Shown here: positions 38,278 to 59,539 of the stretch, piece after piece
Numbering within the stretch: position 1 is the stretch's first letter
Layout: each line of letters starts with the position of its first letter
NCBI RefSeq assembly: GCF_001522545.3
Contig: NC_031769.1
Location: 24,475,617-24,539,616, forward strand
Length of the DNA: 64,000 nt
Source: Parus major
Taxonomy: Eukaryota; Chordata; Aves; Passeriformes; Paridae
Direction of reading: 5' to 3'
Translations under genes and position numbers: made by a program
The notes under the pieces: generated by a model
Databases searched by the model: none
Seen by the model: the letters and a program-made list of their open reading frames with translations, nothing else
Told to the model about the DNA's origin: nothing

Positions 38278-38444
38278 CTGAAGAAATTAAATCACATTAG
38301 TGTTTGTTTAGAGGTTGGTTTTCAGACCACTAAAGTTACCTGCACAAGGCCACTACAGTACTCTCCGGCTCCCCAACACCACCTCCCACTCCTTCCAAGT
38401 AGTAGAGAAAAGGAAAGAGAGAAGCATAGATAACTCTCCACTTA

Positions 38445-39508
<1,064 letters not shown>

Positions 39509-41077
39509 CTAGAGTACAGACAGTAAAAGAGGAAAAAAGAAAGGAGATTGTTGTAAGACTAAAAAAAACTTGAAATAGAAGTTTTCAAATAATGTTCTTT
39601 TACAAGAGTGACCGCAGCACAGGCTTGCTTTTTTAAAAAAACCTGCAAAATAAAGAACTTTAAACTATGAAAGATTCTTATGTTACTGAAACTAATCATG
39701 ACCAGAATATAAAACTCTTCCCACCCTACAAACCTAAACAAATACATATGCAGGATTATAACAACATAACCAGTAGTAATTTACAAAGTTCAAGTTTCCG
39801 TACTGCTTCAGTTGGAAATGTTTCATAAGTTGGCTCATTTCTAGTAATGAGGAAATCTACTTCTACATGTAAAGCGTATTACTATATAGAAAATTTCAAC
39901 AAAACCAAAACATATTCTGAAAAAGGTCAACTGAAACCTTTAAATTCAACCTTAAAAATCAAGTCATGGAAAAACAGCAGTAAACTCTAAGGCTTATATC
40001 AGGCAGTCAAACATAAGGTTTGAACAGTTATGCATTTTCAAATGAGAATGAGCCTAAACCTTTGTTTTAAAGTAGTGTTGGGTCTGCACACAGAAAAATT
40101 ATTGGATCAATTCACTACTTAAATTTTAAAATCAATGATCAAGCAAATTTCTGAAAAAAATATGCATAAGCTTGCCAAAATTTAACTGACCTTGAGTGAT
40201 AATCAAAAATCTTATCTGATGTTCTCTGTGAAAGAGCATATGACCCAGGAAGGCTGGTAACAAGATTGTGAGGGAAGCATGGAAGAAAGTACCAGATATC
40301 ACTGTCAGTCCCTAAATCTTCTGGATATGCTTTTTGCTTCATGCATCTTCTAACAGTCTCATTAGAGCTTGGACTCCTCATCACTTTACACATCTCTCTG
40401 AAACTCCCTTGCAACTCAAAGCAGAACAGACTTTTAAGCAGATCTTCAAACCTGAATATGGCCAAGCTTTGGATTACTTGGGATGTGCTGTTACAAGTTC
40501 CCAAAATTATAAACTGAGGTCAAAACCAAATGTACCTCTTTTCTTTAGTGAAATTGCAGAATTGCAGTATTTAATTCAGCTTATGCACTCCAAACTTAGA
40601 AAAAACACACAGTCAAGTGTAACAACTATCAGTCAAGACACATTGAATGTCCTAGGTTTATAAAACAAAACCAAAGTTCACACATTGTCCCCAAGTTCTT
40701 GGATATTACACTCAGGAGCTTATAATTTACATTACAAAGCAGGTTCTTTGAGGATGATGTCCTAACTGGAATGTAATGGCATTCAAAAATATTTGACACA
40801 GTCTACTATGATGGAATGGCTGAAAAAAGGCAAGCTCTACATTTTTAGGCCGTTACTAAGGTCCATCAACATGCTTTGTCTTTTGTCTCTGGAAACCAAG
40901 AACATTGAGGATTTATATTCAGCAATCAGAGTTAATTTTCACATGTGTAGATAATAACCGCTAGACTTCAAAACATGCATCCTCAAGCTGGATTACGTGT
41001 CATGTAGTGGTCAAGGTACAAAAGGAACCCCACATCTGCATCCCAGGTCTGCCAGCTGGGATACCAGAACTACTCAC
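39509..41077. other. SLC25A13 intron 6
   Basis: A 1.6-kb intron; no repeat or RNA gene recognised. The frames at 40,139-40,504 and 40,334-40,663 overlap on opposite strands and show no family signature. Confidence 0.75.
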
Positions 41078-41224
41078 AGCTACTAGACATTCTTCTACAA
41101 ATGGTGTCAGCATGTGTGGCCGGATAGTGACCATAATGTCCCTGAAGTCCATAGCTGTAATTCTTCCAGACTGAGCATTGTCTCTCTGTACAAAGGCTTG
41201 TTTTGCATGTTCTAATTGTATCTC
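41078..41224 (-). CDS. SLC25A13: SLC25A13 exon 6
   Basis: This 147-nt exon, phase 0 to 0, matches human residues about 157-205. It reads [20 protein letters not shown], then [20 protein letters not shown] and PFVEECLVA. The [13 protein letters not shown] segment is an EF-hand loop that lacks several classical calcium ligands, as in the human protein. The acceptor is attttcag and the donor is GCT|GTGAGT. Confidence 0.98.
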
Positions 41225-49796
<8,572 letters not shown>

Positions 49797-50058
49797 CTAC
49801 CGACACAGCTCAAGGCACCTGGAGATCACATTTATCAAGTCCCTGCTTTCTGCCAGACTTTCTTCAAAGAAAGCAACCAGCAGGAAAAAGACAACCTGAA
49901 TTGCTTGCATACAAGAGGATATAAAGGTTGTCTCTTTCTGGCAGTGACCACTGCTTTTCCAGAGAAATAAAGACATTCGCAGAGAAATCAGATGTTCATC
50001 TGCTTCCTCTTTCCCTATCATCCCATCTCCAGAATTTCCCCACAGTAAGCCACTGAGC
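49797..50058 (-). CDS. Candidate gene, last visible exon with stop
   Basis: A 262-nt exon entered in phase 2, encoding 86 residues and TAG. It begins LSGLLWGNSGDGM, continues EADEHLISLRMSLFLWKSSG and includes a hydrophobic helix QAIQVVFFLLVAFFEESLAE before ending DLINVISRCLELCR. The acceptor tttcattcatacag has a good pyrimidine tract, and the other two frames are closed. The hydrophobic stretch could be a buried repeat helix or a membrane segment; too little context to tell. Confidence 0.6.
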
Positions 50059-50154
50059 CTGTATGAATGAAATTAGGAACAAATCATCATTTACCAAAAG
50101 CTATGTTTGACTGGACGCCAGACTTGCCTTAGAGAAAAAAAGGCACATTCTTAC

Positions 50155-50186
50155 CTGATGCAAGGTAAGAGATAGCAGACACTTAG
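50155..50186 (-). CDS. Candidate gene microexon (32 nt)
   Basis: Reads LSVCYLLPCI in phase 0 to 2, giving LLPCIRLSGLLW across the junction with the last exon. The donor CAG|GTAAGA is strong; the acceptor ttttatgctag is moderate. The following intron is only 96 bp. Short length makes this one of the less certain exons. Confidence 0.45.
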
Positions 50187-50439
50187 CTAGCATAAAATGA
50201 GTCTCAATTTTGTTTTGATGGGGCAAGGCTCCACACAATTCTTACTTCAAATTGTTAGCACATGAAAGCTGCAGAGTCTCCTTTGAATATGCCCCTGTCA
50301 TTTTATTTTAATTTATTATCATACATTAGCCAACTTGAAGGAACAATGTATCCTGCTCCCCCAGCTCTGTCCCCTGTAAACTCTCCTTGGCTGGAGCCCA
50401 AAATTAAAATTCCATCTCAAGAAAATGAAACATACAATC

Positions 50440-51060
50440 ATAGAATGGTTTGGGCTGAAATAGAGCTTAAAGACCTTCTAGCTTCAATGGCCCTGTCATG
50501 GGCAGGGACACCCTTCACTAGACCCAAGTTTCTCAAAGCTTCATCCAACCTGGTCTTGAACAATTCCAGGCGTGGGGCATCCACAACTTCTCTGGGCTAC
50601 CTGTTACAGTGTCTCGCCACCCCCACAGTAAAGAATTTCTTCCATAAACCTAACCTAAATCTACTCTCTTTCAGCTTAAAACCATTCCCCCTTGTCCTAT
50701 CTTGTAGGCTCTCTTTAGGCACTGGAAGGCTGCAATTAGGTCACCCCAAAGCCTCTTCTTCAGGCTGAACAAGCTCAATTATCTCCACTTTTCATCAGAA
50801 GAGAGGTGCTCCATCCCTTTAATCATGGGTTTCCTCCTCTGGACTTGTTCCAACAGCTCCATGTCCTTCTTGTGCTGGGGACCCCAGAGCTGGATGCAGT
50901 GTTCCAGGTGGGATATCACCAGGGCAAAGCAGAACAGAGTGGAGCAGAGGGGCAGAATCCCCTCTCTCACCCTAGTGGCCACGCTGCTTTTGGGGAAGCC
51001 CAGGACACATTTGGCTTCCTGGGCTGCAAGGGCACATTACCAAGACATGCCCAAACATCA
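50440..51060 (-). mobile_element. CR1 LINE 3' part, minus orientation
   Basis: The plus strand begins with AATCATAGAATGGTTTGGGC, the reverse complement of the CR1 3' end, and continues colinearly with avian CR1 for about 600 bases. On the minus strand the frame at 50,779-50,982 reads [20 protein letters not shown] followed by [20 protein letters not shown], the C-terminal part of CR1 ORF2 past the reverse-transcriptase core. The element is 5'-truncated, as CR1 copies usually are, and the frame is closed by a stop. It lies in an intron of the candidate gene. Confidence 0.95.
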
Positions 51061-51434
51061 AGAAGTGAAAAGAATGGTTATCTTCAGACTAAATACAATG
51101 TTTAATTATTGGCATTACAAAAGGCAAAGGAACACACAGCAATAAAAGTGAAAACCTCATCAAGCCAATTAGGAATATAATAAGGTCTCTATCCAGACCA
51201 TTTGCATTCCCTTGTCTGTTTTAGACATTAAAGGCCACAAGCATGTCTTAGAAGTTCATCTAAGTACAAACATCTCTCTAAACAGCCCAAGTTAAAGAAG
51301 TGCACTTAATTTTTCCTATGACCTGGAAAACACAGACAACCACATTAGTTTAGATACAGTAAGAGAACCCACACAACTTGATCTTTTCACAATCATACTG
51401 TATATTGATGTCAATATGACTTGGCAACTACTAC

Positions 51435-51484
51435 CAGATGCTTTTCTGACAGAAAATGTTGGATTATACAGTGCAGGCAGCTGA
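51435..51484 (-). CDS. Candidate gene exon (50 nt)
   Basis: Reads SCLHCIIQHFLSEKHL in phase 1 to 0, an amphipathic helix. The acceptor is caatcttccag and the donor is CTG|GTAGTA. It bridges exactly the phase gap between the exons at 52,938 and 50,186: without it the chain does not join in frame. Confidence 0.5.
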
Positions 51485-52109
51485 CTGGAAGATTGCCTAC
51501 TGTGCTTCTACTGATTCATTGATGGCATGAGACATGGTATCCTCTTTACCACTGCCTTTTTACACATAACCCTGGTTTCTTTTTTTGCAACCATTTATGG
51601 TGCACAAACTCCTATGCCCAGTAAATAGTCCTCTTCCTCTTCCCTTGCTAGGTCTCATTACCCATTCATCTACCACATCACTGACTCAGTCTCATATGTA
51701 GGCAGATTGCCCAATTCAGACATTAAAAACCATTCATACTACATGAAAAATCTAAAGTGTTTTAGCTTGTGATTTAACCATCAAAAAGTATCCAGTTATG
51801 TACCAGAACTCACTCCAAATTATTGTTCAGTTCTAACAGGGTCATTTCCTAATCATCTAAGTCCAGTATTAAAATAAAATATGGACGATGAAAAAAAAAT
51901 GTAGTTTTGCATTAAACCTGCAGTTGGAAGTTCGGCAGCTATCCACAAATCACTTAACTAAACACAGCAGAACACAGAGAAGCTAGGAGTTACTATGTCT
52001 GTTTAGACTTTTTTTTAAAGGAACCTGTTTCAGAGCTACAGATTAATTTGTAACAGAAAGGATATCTGGATTTCGTGGAGTCAAGCCACCAGGCAAAGAA
52101 AGTCCAACC

Positions 52110-52160
52110 AGAAGAGGTTGCTCAGGGCTGTGGCCAGATGAGGTTCGAATACCCCCTCAT
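52110..52160 (-). mobile_element. Outer CR1 fragment, first half, minus orientation
   Basis: The plus strand reads GAGGTTGCTCAGGGCTGTGG and on to TTCGAATA, the reverse complement of the CR1 3' region. The match stops at about 52,155 and resumes at about 52,508, so this is the left half of an element split by an insertion. Confidence 0.6.
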
Positions 52161-52512
52161 GAATTTCTGACTCGGGATGTCCGGTAAGGGAACATTGAAA
52201 TCCCAGAGGGCCATAATCAGTGGCACAGGGTGCAGCATCACTACTGGCGTTCCCCAAGGTTCAATACTGGGCCCAGTACTGTTTAATCAGAAAGTTCCAC
52301 CTGAACATGAGGAAGAACTTCTTTACTCTGTGGGTGTCTGAGCACTGAAGCAGACTGAGAGGCTGCAGAATCCTCCTCAAGGGAGACACTCAAAAACCAT
52401 GTGGAGAGAATCCTGTGCCATGTGCTCTGGGATGACCCTGCTTGAGCAGGAAGGTTGGACCAGATGACTCGCTGTGGTCCCTTCCAACCTGACCCAAACT
52501 GTGATTCTGCAA
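52160..52512 (+). mobile_element. Inner CR1 fragment, plus orientation, inserted in an older CR1
   Basis: At 52,222-52,285 it reads TTGVPQGSILGPVLFN, the conserved reverse-transcriptase motif of CR1, then jumps by an internal deletion to the terminal part with GACCCTGCTTGAGCAGGAAG and ends CCTTCCAACCTGACC...GTGATTCTG. It sits between two halves of an oppositely oriented CR1. The 5' limit is uncertain by some tens of bases. Confidence 0.8.
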
Positions 52513-52556
52513 GTATCTCCAACAACAGAGATTCCACTACCTCTCTGGGCAACTAG
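52510..52556 (-). mobile_element. Outer CR1 fragment, second half, minus orientation
   Basis: The plus strand reads GTATCTCC, then CAGAGATTCCACTACCTCTC and TGGGCAAC, which continues the outer CR1 interrupted at about 52,155. Confidence 0.6.
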
Positions 52557-52937
52557 GCTTTGATCCTAAACAAGTATTTAATCAAAATATCTGGCAAATA
52601 GAAGCTTTAAAATCCAGGTCAGAATACTGCTTAATTGCTTTAGCGTTAAAAAAGCAAAATGTTAATGCTTCAATGTCAAGAGCCATAACAGCACAAAATC
52701 AATCTAAAGCAAAAAATACAACCATTTGTGTGTTTGCATTGTTTGAACCAGAGCTATCAGAAAGCAAAACAAACATTTGGCTGAAAATTTTAAACACTCA
52801 TTTTCAGAAATCCATGCAGTCATTTTTATCAACCTTTTAAAAAATTCAACTTTGAAACTCAATTTTAAAATAAATTGCAAGGTCCTAAAACAAATAATTG
52901 TTTGTCCCACCATGGTCTCTAACTAAAAAATAGCTAC

Positions 52938-52996
52938 CTTGCCATTCATTTCTGATCACTGCATGAAAGAGTTGTTTTATTTTCCCTCCAGGTGAT
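52938..52996 (-). CDS. Candidate gene exon (59 nt)
   Basis: Reads SPGGKIKQLFHAVIRNEWQ in phase 2 to 1. It is the only open frame of the block. The donor AAG|GTAGCT is good. The acceptor is one of three AGs within eight bases (after 53,004, 53,001 or 52,997); only the last one, giving a start at 52,996, fits the phase of the exon before it. Confidence 0.55.
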
Positions 52997-53708
52997 CTGC
53001 CTGCTGATTTACAGTGGGGATTTTTGGTCCTTTAAGTCTTGGGGACCTTCTTCTCTGCAGAGTACTGATGGGTATGTTTAAATTAAATATTGCACAAACA
53101 AACACGCTGCATTCACATTTTCATTCCTATGACATTCCATCTCCTGTGATTAAGAAGTAAAATAAAGCATGCTTTGGAGTAACTACAGACACTCTTGATG
53201 CAACAAGGACCACCACAATATTGTCCAAGTGAAATTTGGATTTATAAATTTTAGACTTTAAAAGGAAAACTATGAAAGTAATTATTCCACTGTATTTTGT
53301 ATCTAAGGAAAGTCACTTAATAAAACAAGCTACTAAAATCTTTACGGGGTATAGTCCGTAAGTATCTGACATATTAAATTTGAAATGCTTTCCAACTATT
53401 TATTTTGCAAATGTATTTTGTAAATATATTTTTCACATGCTGTCATCATTAAGCTCAGTAAAATTAACAGTCTCAACAGAATCTCAAAAAATTCATGATC
53501 ATCTACAAAAATCCACTGATCTTACAAAACAGTCAACAACATTTTTTCAGAAAACTTGACATCCTCAGCTCTATTTTATATAAAATCCATGGATTTTATA
53601 TCTTATTCCTTTACAAAATTAAATTATATGAACTATTATTTGAACTATTTTCTGTAGTATAGAAAACATGCACCAAAGCCCTGGGCCTTGAGAAAAAAAT
53701 GGTATTAC

Positions 53709-53734
53709 CCTGATGATATCTGTAATAGCAACTT
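53709..53734 (-). CDS. Candidate gene microexon (26 nt)
   Basis: Reads KLLLQISS in phase 0 to 2. The acceptor tgctctttacag is good and the donor AGG|GTAATA acceptable. At this length the frame alone proves nothing; support comes only from phase agreement with both neighbours. Confidence 0.4.
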
Positions 53735-54358
53735 CTGTAAAGAGCATGAACTACCTACCTCTTACAAGGAAGAAGACAATTTTGTTTTGATGAGAGTAGC
53801 TGTTTCAATGCCATGAGTAGGATACCCCAGCACCTTACCAACCACCTGACCTCAAGTTCAGAGGAGATGACAACAGAATGACTTCCACAGGCTTTGGTTC
53901 TCACTAACCCCTTGAAACAATTGCACATTTTTCATAAGCCTCATTTTCCTGAGTACACCACCATACTCCGCAACTTCTTCCCTATGACAGCTTCTTCCTC
54001 ATGCACGAGCATGAAGGATATGGGTCCAGGCATAACATTGCAGTAGGAAGAGCTGGAAGAAGCTTCATCTCAGGTCTTAATCTCTCTGGATGAGGTATGC
54101 TGTAGGGATGCCTATACCTCAGTGACCCCCAACCCCCTGATTTAACTTCCCAGCCTTATCTCGGAACTGCCTCATGCCTATGGACATGTCTGGCTGACCT
54201 TGGTCACTTGTCACCAGACCTGCTTTTCTGTCCGTGCTCAGGTAGCATGGGACTGCATCCCCAGTCAGTGAGAGCTGTGCCCAGGAATCAGCCTCTTTCA
54301 CATCATGGTTGTCAGTCTGGTGGACCAGACAGCTTCTGCTGCTCCTGGACACAGAAAA

Positions 54359-54970
54359 ATCACAGAATAGCAGAATATCCTGAATTGGATGGGACTCACA
54401 ACAATCACCCAAGTCCATCTTCTGGCCTGGGACAGAGAAACCCTGAGAATCACACACACCATGAGCCTGAGAACATTGTTCAAATACTACTTGAACTCTG
54501 CCAGGCTTGGTGCTGTGACACTTCCCTGAGAAACCTAATCCAGTGCCAAACCACCCTGAAGAATCTTTCTCTGTTATCTAACCTAAATCTCTCCTGATGC
54601 AGGTTCATGCAATTCCCTCAGGTCCTATGGTTCTCCAGCTCAGGGCACTGTGACCCCCTTAGCCCATCATCCATGTTGAAGACAACAGCAAATAAAGTGT
54701 TGAACATCTCTGCCTTGTCTATGTCCCTGTTTGTGAAGTGATCATTCTCATCATGTAATGAGCCAATGTTATTTCTGGACTCTGTTTTGCTATTAGTATA
54801 TTTCTTTTTTTTTTTTTTTTGTCCCACACATTTTTGGCCAGTTTCAACTCCAGCTGAGCTTAGGCCACATGAATTTTCTCTGTAGAAAATACTTTCTTTT
54901 TTTTTGCCTTAGCTCCAAAGCAGATCCTTGCTCTGCCAAGCTGGCCTTCTGCCAGCCTGGTTTTACTTAT
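54359..54970 (-). mobile_element. CR1 LINE fragment, minus orientation
   Basis: The plus strand starts with TCACAGAATAGCAGAATATCC, the reverse complement of the CR1 terminal repeat, and continues through a CR1 3' region (GAACTCTGCCAGGCTTGGTG). Further on, the minus-strand frame at 54,618-54,827 reads NIGSLHDENDHFTNRDIDKA then EMFNTLFAVVFN, the CR1 ORF2 linker upstream of the reverse transcriptase. A poly-T run at 54,804-54,820 lies inside it. Internally deleted and inactive. Confidence 0.85.
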
Positions 54971-55028
54971 GACATTTTGGAAGAGCAATAAAATTGTATA
55001 AAAGCATGTAAAAAGAGAGAGTTGCATA

Positions 55029-55034
55029 CATATA

Positions 55035-55068
<34 letters not shown>
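55029..55068. repeat. TA microsatellite
   Basis: About 40 bases of alternating T and A with one TTTA interruption, directly before a T/G-rich low-complexity stretch and the 16-base gap. Confidence 0.95.
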
Positions 55069-55070
<2 letters not shown>

Positions 55071-55142
55071 AGAAATAATCAAGTAATAATTCCATGTATT
55101 ATCTTCTTTTACTGGAATTGTTGGGATTTATCCAAGATTGGT

Positions 55143-55310
55143 TTGGTATATTTTTGTTTGGTGGTTTGTTTTGACTTTTTTGGTGGGGGTTTTTTNNNNN
55201 NNNNNNNNNNNAAGGAACTGTTAGTTGTTCTCTTTTTTTTAGTTTTGTTTTTCTTTGTTTGTTCATTGTTTTGGCTTTGTTTCGTTTTCTTGGGTTTTTA
55301 TTTACTGTTG
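55143..55310. repeat. T/G-rich low complexity with a 16-N gap at 55,196-55,211
   Basis: The flanks are runs of T and G. Translated frames through this stretch (rich in Phe and Val, or Asn, Lys and Pro on the other strand) are artefacts of composition and of the undetermined bases. Confidence 0.9.
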
Positions 55311-55646
55311 TGGACTTCAAATTCACAGCTAGTTAGAATTTATTTCCATCCTTGATAATGATGACTTTTATTCTGGAAAAAGTATGTCAACATCACATCT
55401 GTTCAGGTAAGATGTGGAATGACAAGTAGCCCAAGTACTTGGCTGGGTTTTCCACTTATCCCCACTTATGTAGAAGAGGAACAACACTCTGGAAATACAA
55501 GCATTACAATCACCTTCATTTCTCTGCTGCTTTGTTAAGGAAATAGTTGAAATAATTTTATGGTGGCCATGCAATAAATTGAACAACACGTTGGAATACT
55601 TTCATTACCCATTCATTACCAAGGACAGCAAAGGAAAGGTACTCAC

Positions 55647-55722
55647 CCCTCCAACTTCTCTCAATAAAGCATTAAGAGCAGGAAGGGATGTCACAGCCAC
55701 CTTTTTCCACAGGTTAGAAGCC
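55647..55722 (-). CDS. Candidate gene exon (76 nt)
   Basis: Reads ASNLWKKVAVTSLPALNALL then REVGG in phase 2 to 0. The acceptor tattatttcag and the donor GGG|GTGAGT are both good, and the other two frames are closed. It has a convincing amphipathic helix with Trp. This is one of the strongest exons of the chain. Confidence 0.65.
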
Positions 55723-58537
55723 CTGAAATAATAAACTAATGCTGTATTTTCACTTCCTCTTAATTCCTCACAAAACATGGACCACAACCTTTTCTGCAAT
55801 TGTGACTTAAAAAAAAAATATTTTATTGGGTTGCTTTTTCTTTAAAATATTACAAAGAAAGTAGTAGAACACTCAAAGTGAAGCTGGCAGAGTAGAAATG
55901 GAGCACATAATTTGAAGATAATGGGAATGTATTACACGACTCAGAAAAGGGAGGGGGGGTGGTTTGAAAAAAGCAGCTCAGGTCAGTACAATGTATCTCT
56001 GCTCTATCATGTGGTATCACTACCATTCTAGAAAAGATTCAAAGATTCATTCCGAAGAATGCAAAACCCTGCCTCAGTGCACCTGCTCCATTTAGACTAA
56101 GATCAGTTTCACCTGCACCTGAAATACATGGCTGCACATATATACTTGTATATAAACACCTGAAAACTCCCAGAATTCACTTCTTTTGATAACTTTGTAT
56201 GTAAGTGGTAGTTTATTTTTTCACAGAGCTAGCTTCTCCAAACCTAGAGAAAATTCCCAAAGACAAATTTAACTCAAAAAATAAAAAACATAATTTCAAC
56301 CAATTATGTTGAGCTAGTCCAACTGTGGACTAGTGCTGTATTTTGCTGCTTAACATAAGCCAGTGTTCCTTGTGTTTAATCAAAGCTGAATATCAAATTC
56401 AATTCCCCATGTAGGCAAATGAAATCATCATTTGGACTCATTTCTGTAATCCCTATCATGGAGATGTAAAAACACAACTTTCAGAATCCAGACTGAACCA
56501 ACACGTCTTCTTTTTTTACACTGGCAGGGGCTAATTTCACTGTAGCTGTCCAGCAATAAAAAATGTACTTCAGAATTCACATCTTTGTTTCCTACAGCAT
56601 TTTAATATACCAACCAAAGTGATAAAAGTAAATTTCTGGTTCAAAGAAATAACACTGAACTTTACACTTTACTTTCCAGCATAGACTTGAGAGCTCTGTC
56701 TTTAACAGCTATTTTGCTTAGATAGATGATATAAAAAAAAATTTAAAAAATCACTTTCTTGCAAAGCATTAACATACATTTTCCCTCACTTAAATACTTC
56801 AATTTCAAATACACCACAAAATGTACTCCCACAACAGTACTGTATTAGTATAAAACTATTTTAGTTCAATTAAAATGTCTAACTATCTACCCTCAAACCT
56901 ATCTAAACTGTAATTTTCACTTTGAGCACTTCCAACATATTCTCAGTTTTGTTTTCTTTTATCAGCTTCTCAAATCAGGTCCTGAATTCCAAAGTTAGGA
57001 AAAAATAGTCATTAACTGCTAGGTAACAGCAGATTTTCCAATTTAGAAAACTAAATTACACACACCACAGAAATATCTGTATTTTGCTATCTGAAATTTC
57101 GTATTGAGATCTGTAATAACTGAACACTTTTCTTGGTCTAGAACCTGCTGAAGTTTCTCCTTTCTAATCTGCAATTCCAGGCCAGTTTGAAAATGGGATG
57201 GGGAAAAATCTTAATAAAAAACAAGCTTAAAGTTATATACTGCTCCTGATATGGTTTAACATATGTTCTGGTGTGAAAGCTTTTGGTGCCTCCCCAAGTG
57301 CTGTCTACTAATCATGTTGGGCTTTTTTTCCCAACAGGATATACAGATGGCTGATCCTCAGGTTACCAAAGAGTTACTCCATTAGCCAAAGAGTGACCTC
57401 ATACACTTGAAATTGACTCTCAAATTGGCGTGTTCCCACCTTTTCTGTACCTATATTTTTTCTTTTTAAGTAGCATGAAGTAGCAGCAGAAAGCACAATA
57501 TTTTAGCCGTCTGAGCATGTAGTACTCTTGAACTATCCCACCAATTGGAAGTGCTCTCTGCTATCTCTATCTTTTCAAATTGGAACCATTATAGTCAATT
57601 GTGCAAACAGTGGTCGTCCAACTGTAAAAAGAGGATTTTTAACCCACTAGACTGGAACATCTTCCAAGCAGTTCTTCAGATCTCTGACAAGATACCATAC
57701 AACACACACATGCCAGTCTGATATTCCCATGTATCTACATTCAGTTGTTCAGAAAACACTCAAATGTCACTTAAAAAGTTCCAAAAATCAGAGTAGTTAC
57801 TTTTGTAATAAAAGCTGATCAATAAAGTAAGTGCAATAAAGGTCCACATATACAAAAACTGGATGCTCTCACAATGTTTTTTCACCTCCAGATAACATCT
57901 GGAGCCCACCAGTGAGAAGCAAAAGGTTATGGTATTTGTTGAGCTGCTCTTAAAAGATGCATTGGTTAACTCAGCACACCCTCAGGCATTAAAAAAGACT
58001 GTACTGTGACAGCCTGAGTGGAGTGCCAGCGTCCTTAGAGGCAGCCACAGAAGGGTGGAGAAGCAGGAGGCTGGAGTCTCCCACTAAAACTGCTCAGATG
58101 TGAACCACAACTGTTTTGTGGCTGGAAGAAGCAATAAAGGCTATACAGCTCCTGTTGTACACAGAGGTGAGATGAACACCAGTATTGGTAAATAAAAAAT
58201 GTCTATCAAATGTTTTAAGTAGACTTTAAACAAGACAACAACCAAACAGATCCCCCGAAAAGTATGCAGCAAACCATAAAGTCCAGTACCAGTCCTAAAA
58301 CATGTTCAACATGCATTCTTTCAGGAGAGAGACGCTAGATACTGAACATAATTCACTGCCCTAGCCAAACTTTTCAGTTTGGAAGGACAGAGCAGTCTTA
58401 CAGATTAATTCACATTAATGAAAACATTAACACACAGAATATGCTTATGCCTTCATGATTTTTCCCAATTAAGAAGATCCATGATAAGCTTCAACTTCAC
58501 AAATCTGCTGAAACTGTTGTCTTTTCTACCCTCTTAC

Positions 58538-58574
58538 CTTCCACCTGCTCTGGTTGCTTGTGCTCTTGTCGCTT
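58538..58574 (-). CDS. Candidate gene exon (37 nt)
   Basis: In the phase imposed by its neighbours (1 to 2) it reads ATRAQATRAGG. The acceptor tagttttcag and the donor AAG|GTAAGA are near consensus. All three frames are open, so coding is supported by the splice sites and phase only. Confidence 0.5.
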
Positions 58575-59063
58575 CTGAAAACTACTAATTCACTTTCTCA
58601 TGACATATGCATACAACATCCTGTTCAACTTGGCCCTAATTTTTAACTGAGATACTCATGCACTTCTGTTACCCATGCTAAATACTGCAAGTACCACAAA
58701 AAAAAAAAAGTACCATCACCCTGAGCAAGTCAAGTAAGACTCTGGATTCAAGCTTGTCTGCTTCTTCTGTCTCCGCTGTATGTAAGGGAGAATAACATGT
58801 ATTTACACACAGAATATTACATAATTTGCTTACTTAAAACATTTTCAGAAATTTTCCAGAATGCAATCCCTTGGAAATATTTCTACTTGAATGTGGCTAT
58901 CCATAATTTCACTGGCAGCAGCTTTACATTTTTTTATTACCTTTCCTGACCTCATTAGAAGTTAGCAACAAACTGCCAGCGCCCTAAGGCCTCAAGTTTG
59001 AAAAATGCTAGGCCCCCTGTGGGCATAAAAAATAAATTTACTCCTCTTGCCTTGAGTAATAAT

Positions 59064-59450
59064 AATAATTAAAAAAAAAAACCAAAAAAAACCAAAAAAC
59101 CCAAAAAAATCCAAACAAACAACAAAAAAAACACCCAAAGCAAAACAAACAAAAAATCCAAATAAAAAACCAGACAAAAACCCCTCCACAAAACCTAAGA
59201 AAAATTCCTCCAAATTTTTCAGGTCTCCTCANNNNNNNNNNNNNNNNNNNNNNNNNNNNNNNNNNNNNNNNNNNNNNNNNNNNNNNNNNNNNNNNNNNNN
59301 NNNNNNNNNNNNNNNNNNNNNNNNNNNNNNNAATAATTAAAAAAAAAAACCAAAAAAAACCAAAAAACCCAAAAAAATCCAAACAAACAACAAAAAAAAC
59401 AACAACAAAAAAAAAACCAAAAAAAAAAAAAAACCCAAAAAAAAACCAAG
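59064..59450. repeat. A-rich repeat duplicated across a 100-N gap (59,232-59,331)
   Basis: The 69 bases at 59,064-59,132 recur without difference at 59,332-59,400, on either side of exactly 100 undetermined bases. After the shared part the sequences diverge within A/C-rich low complexity. The frames through it, rich in Phe on the minus strand, are composition artefacts. Confidence 0.9.
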
Positions 59451-59539
59451 ATCACTTTCACCAAGGTAAACAACAAATTATTAACAAAAACCGAGTATCC
59501 ATACAAGGCAGCCAGGAGATGATGCATGTGACGTGCATA

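Noticed and set aside
50095..50127. A 33-nt exon-like block with good acceptor and GTAAAT donor just upstream of the candidate gene's last exon
   Set aside because: Using it would leave a 36-bp intron before the well-supported acceptor at 50,059, too short for vertebrate splicing, and its phase does not fit.
50262..50768. 168-codon plus-strand frame
   Set aside because: Most of it is the antisense of a minus-oriented CR1 3' end.
54208..54597. 129-codon plus-strand frame
   Set aside because: From about 54,350 on it is the reverse strand of a CR1 fragment, and the remainder has no motif.
59038..59527. Phe-rich minus-strand frames around the 100-N gap
   Set aside because: They are translations of A/C-rich low complexity and undetermined bases.
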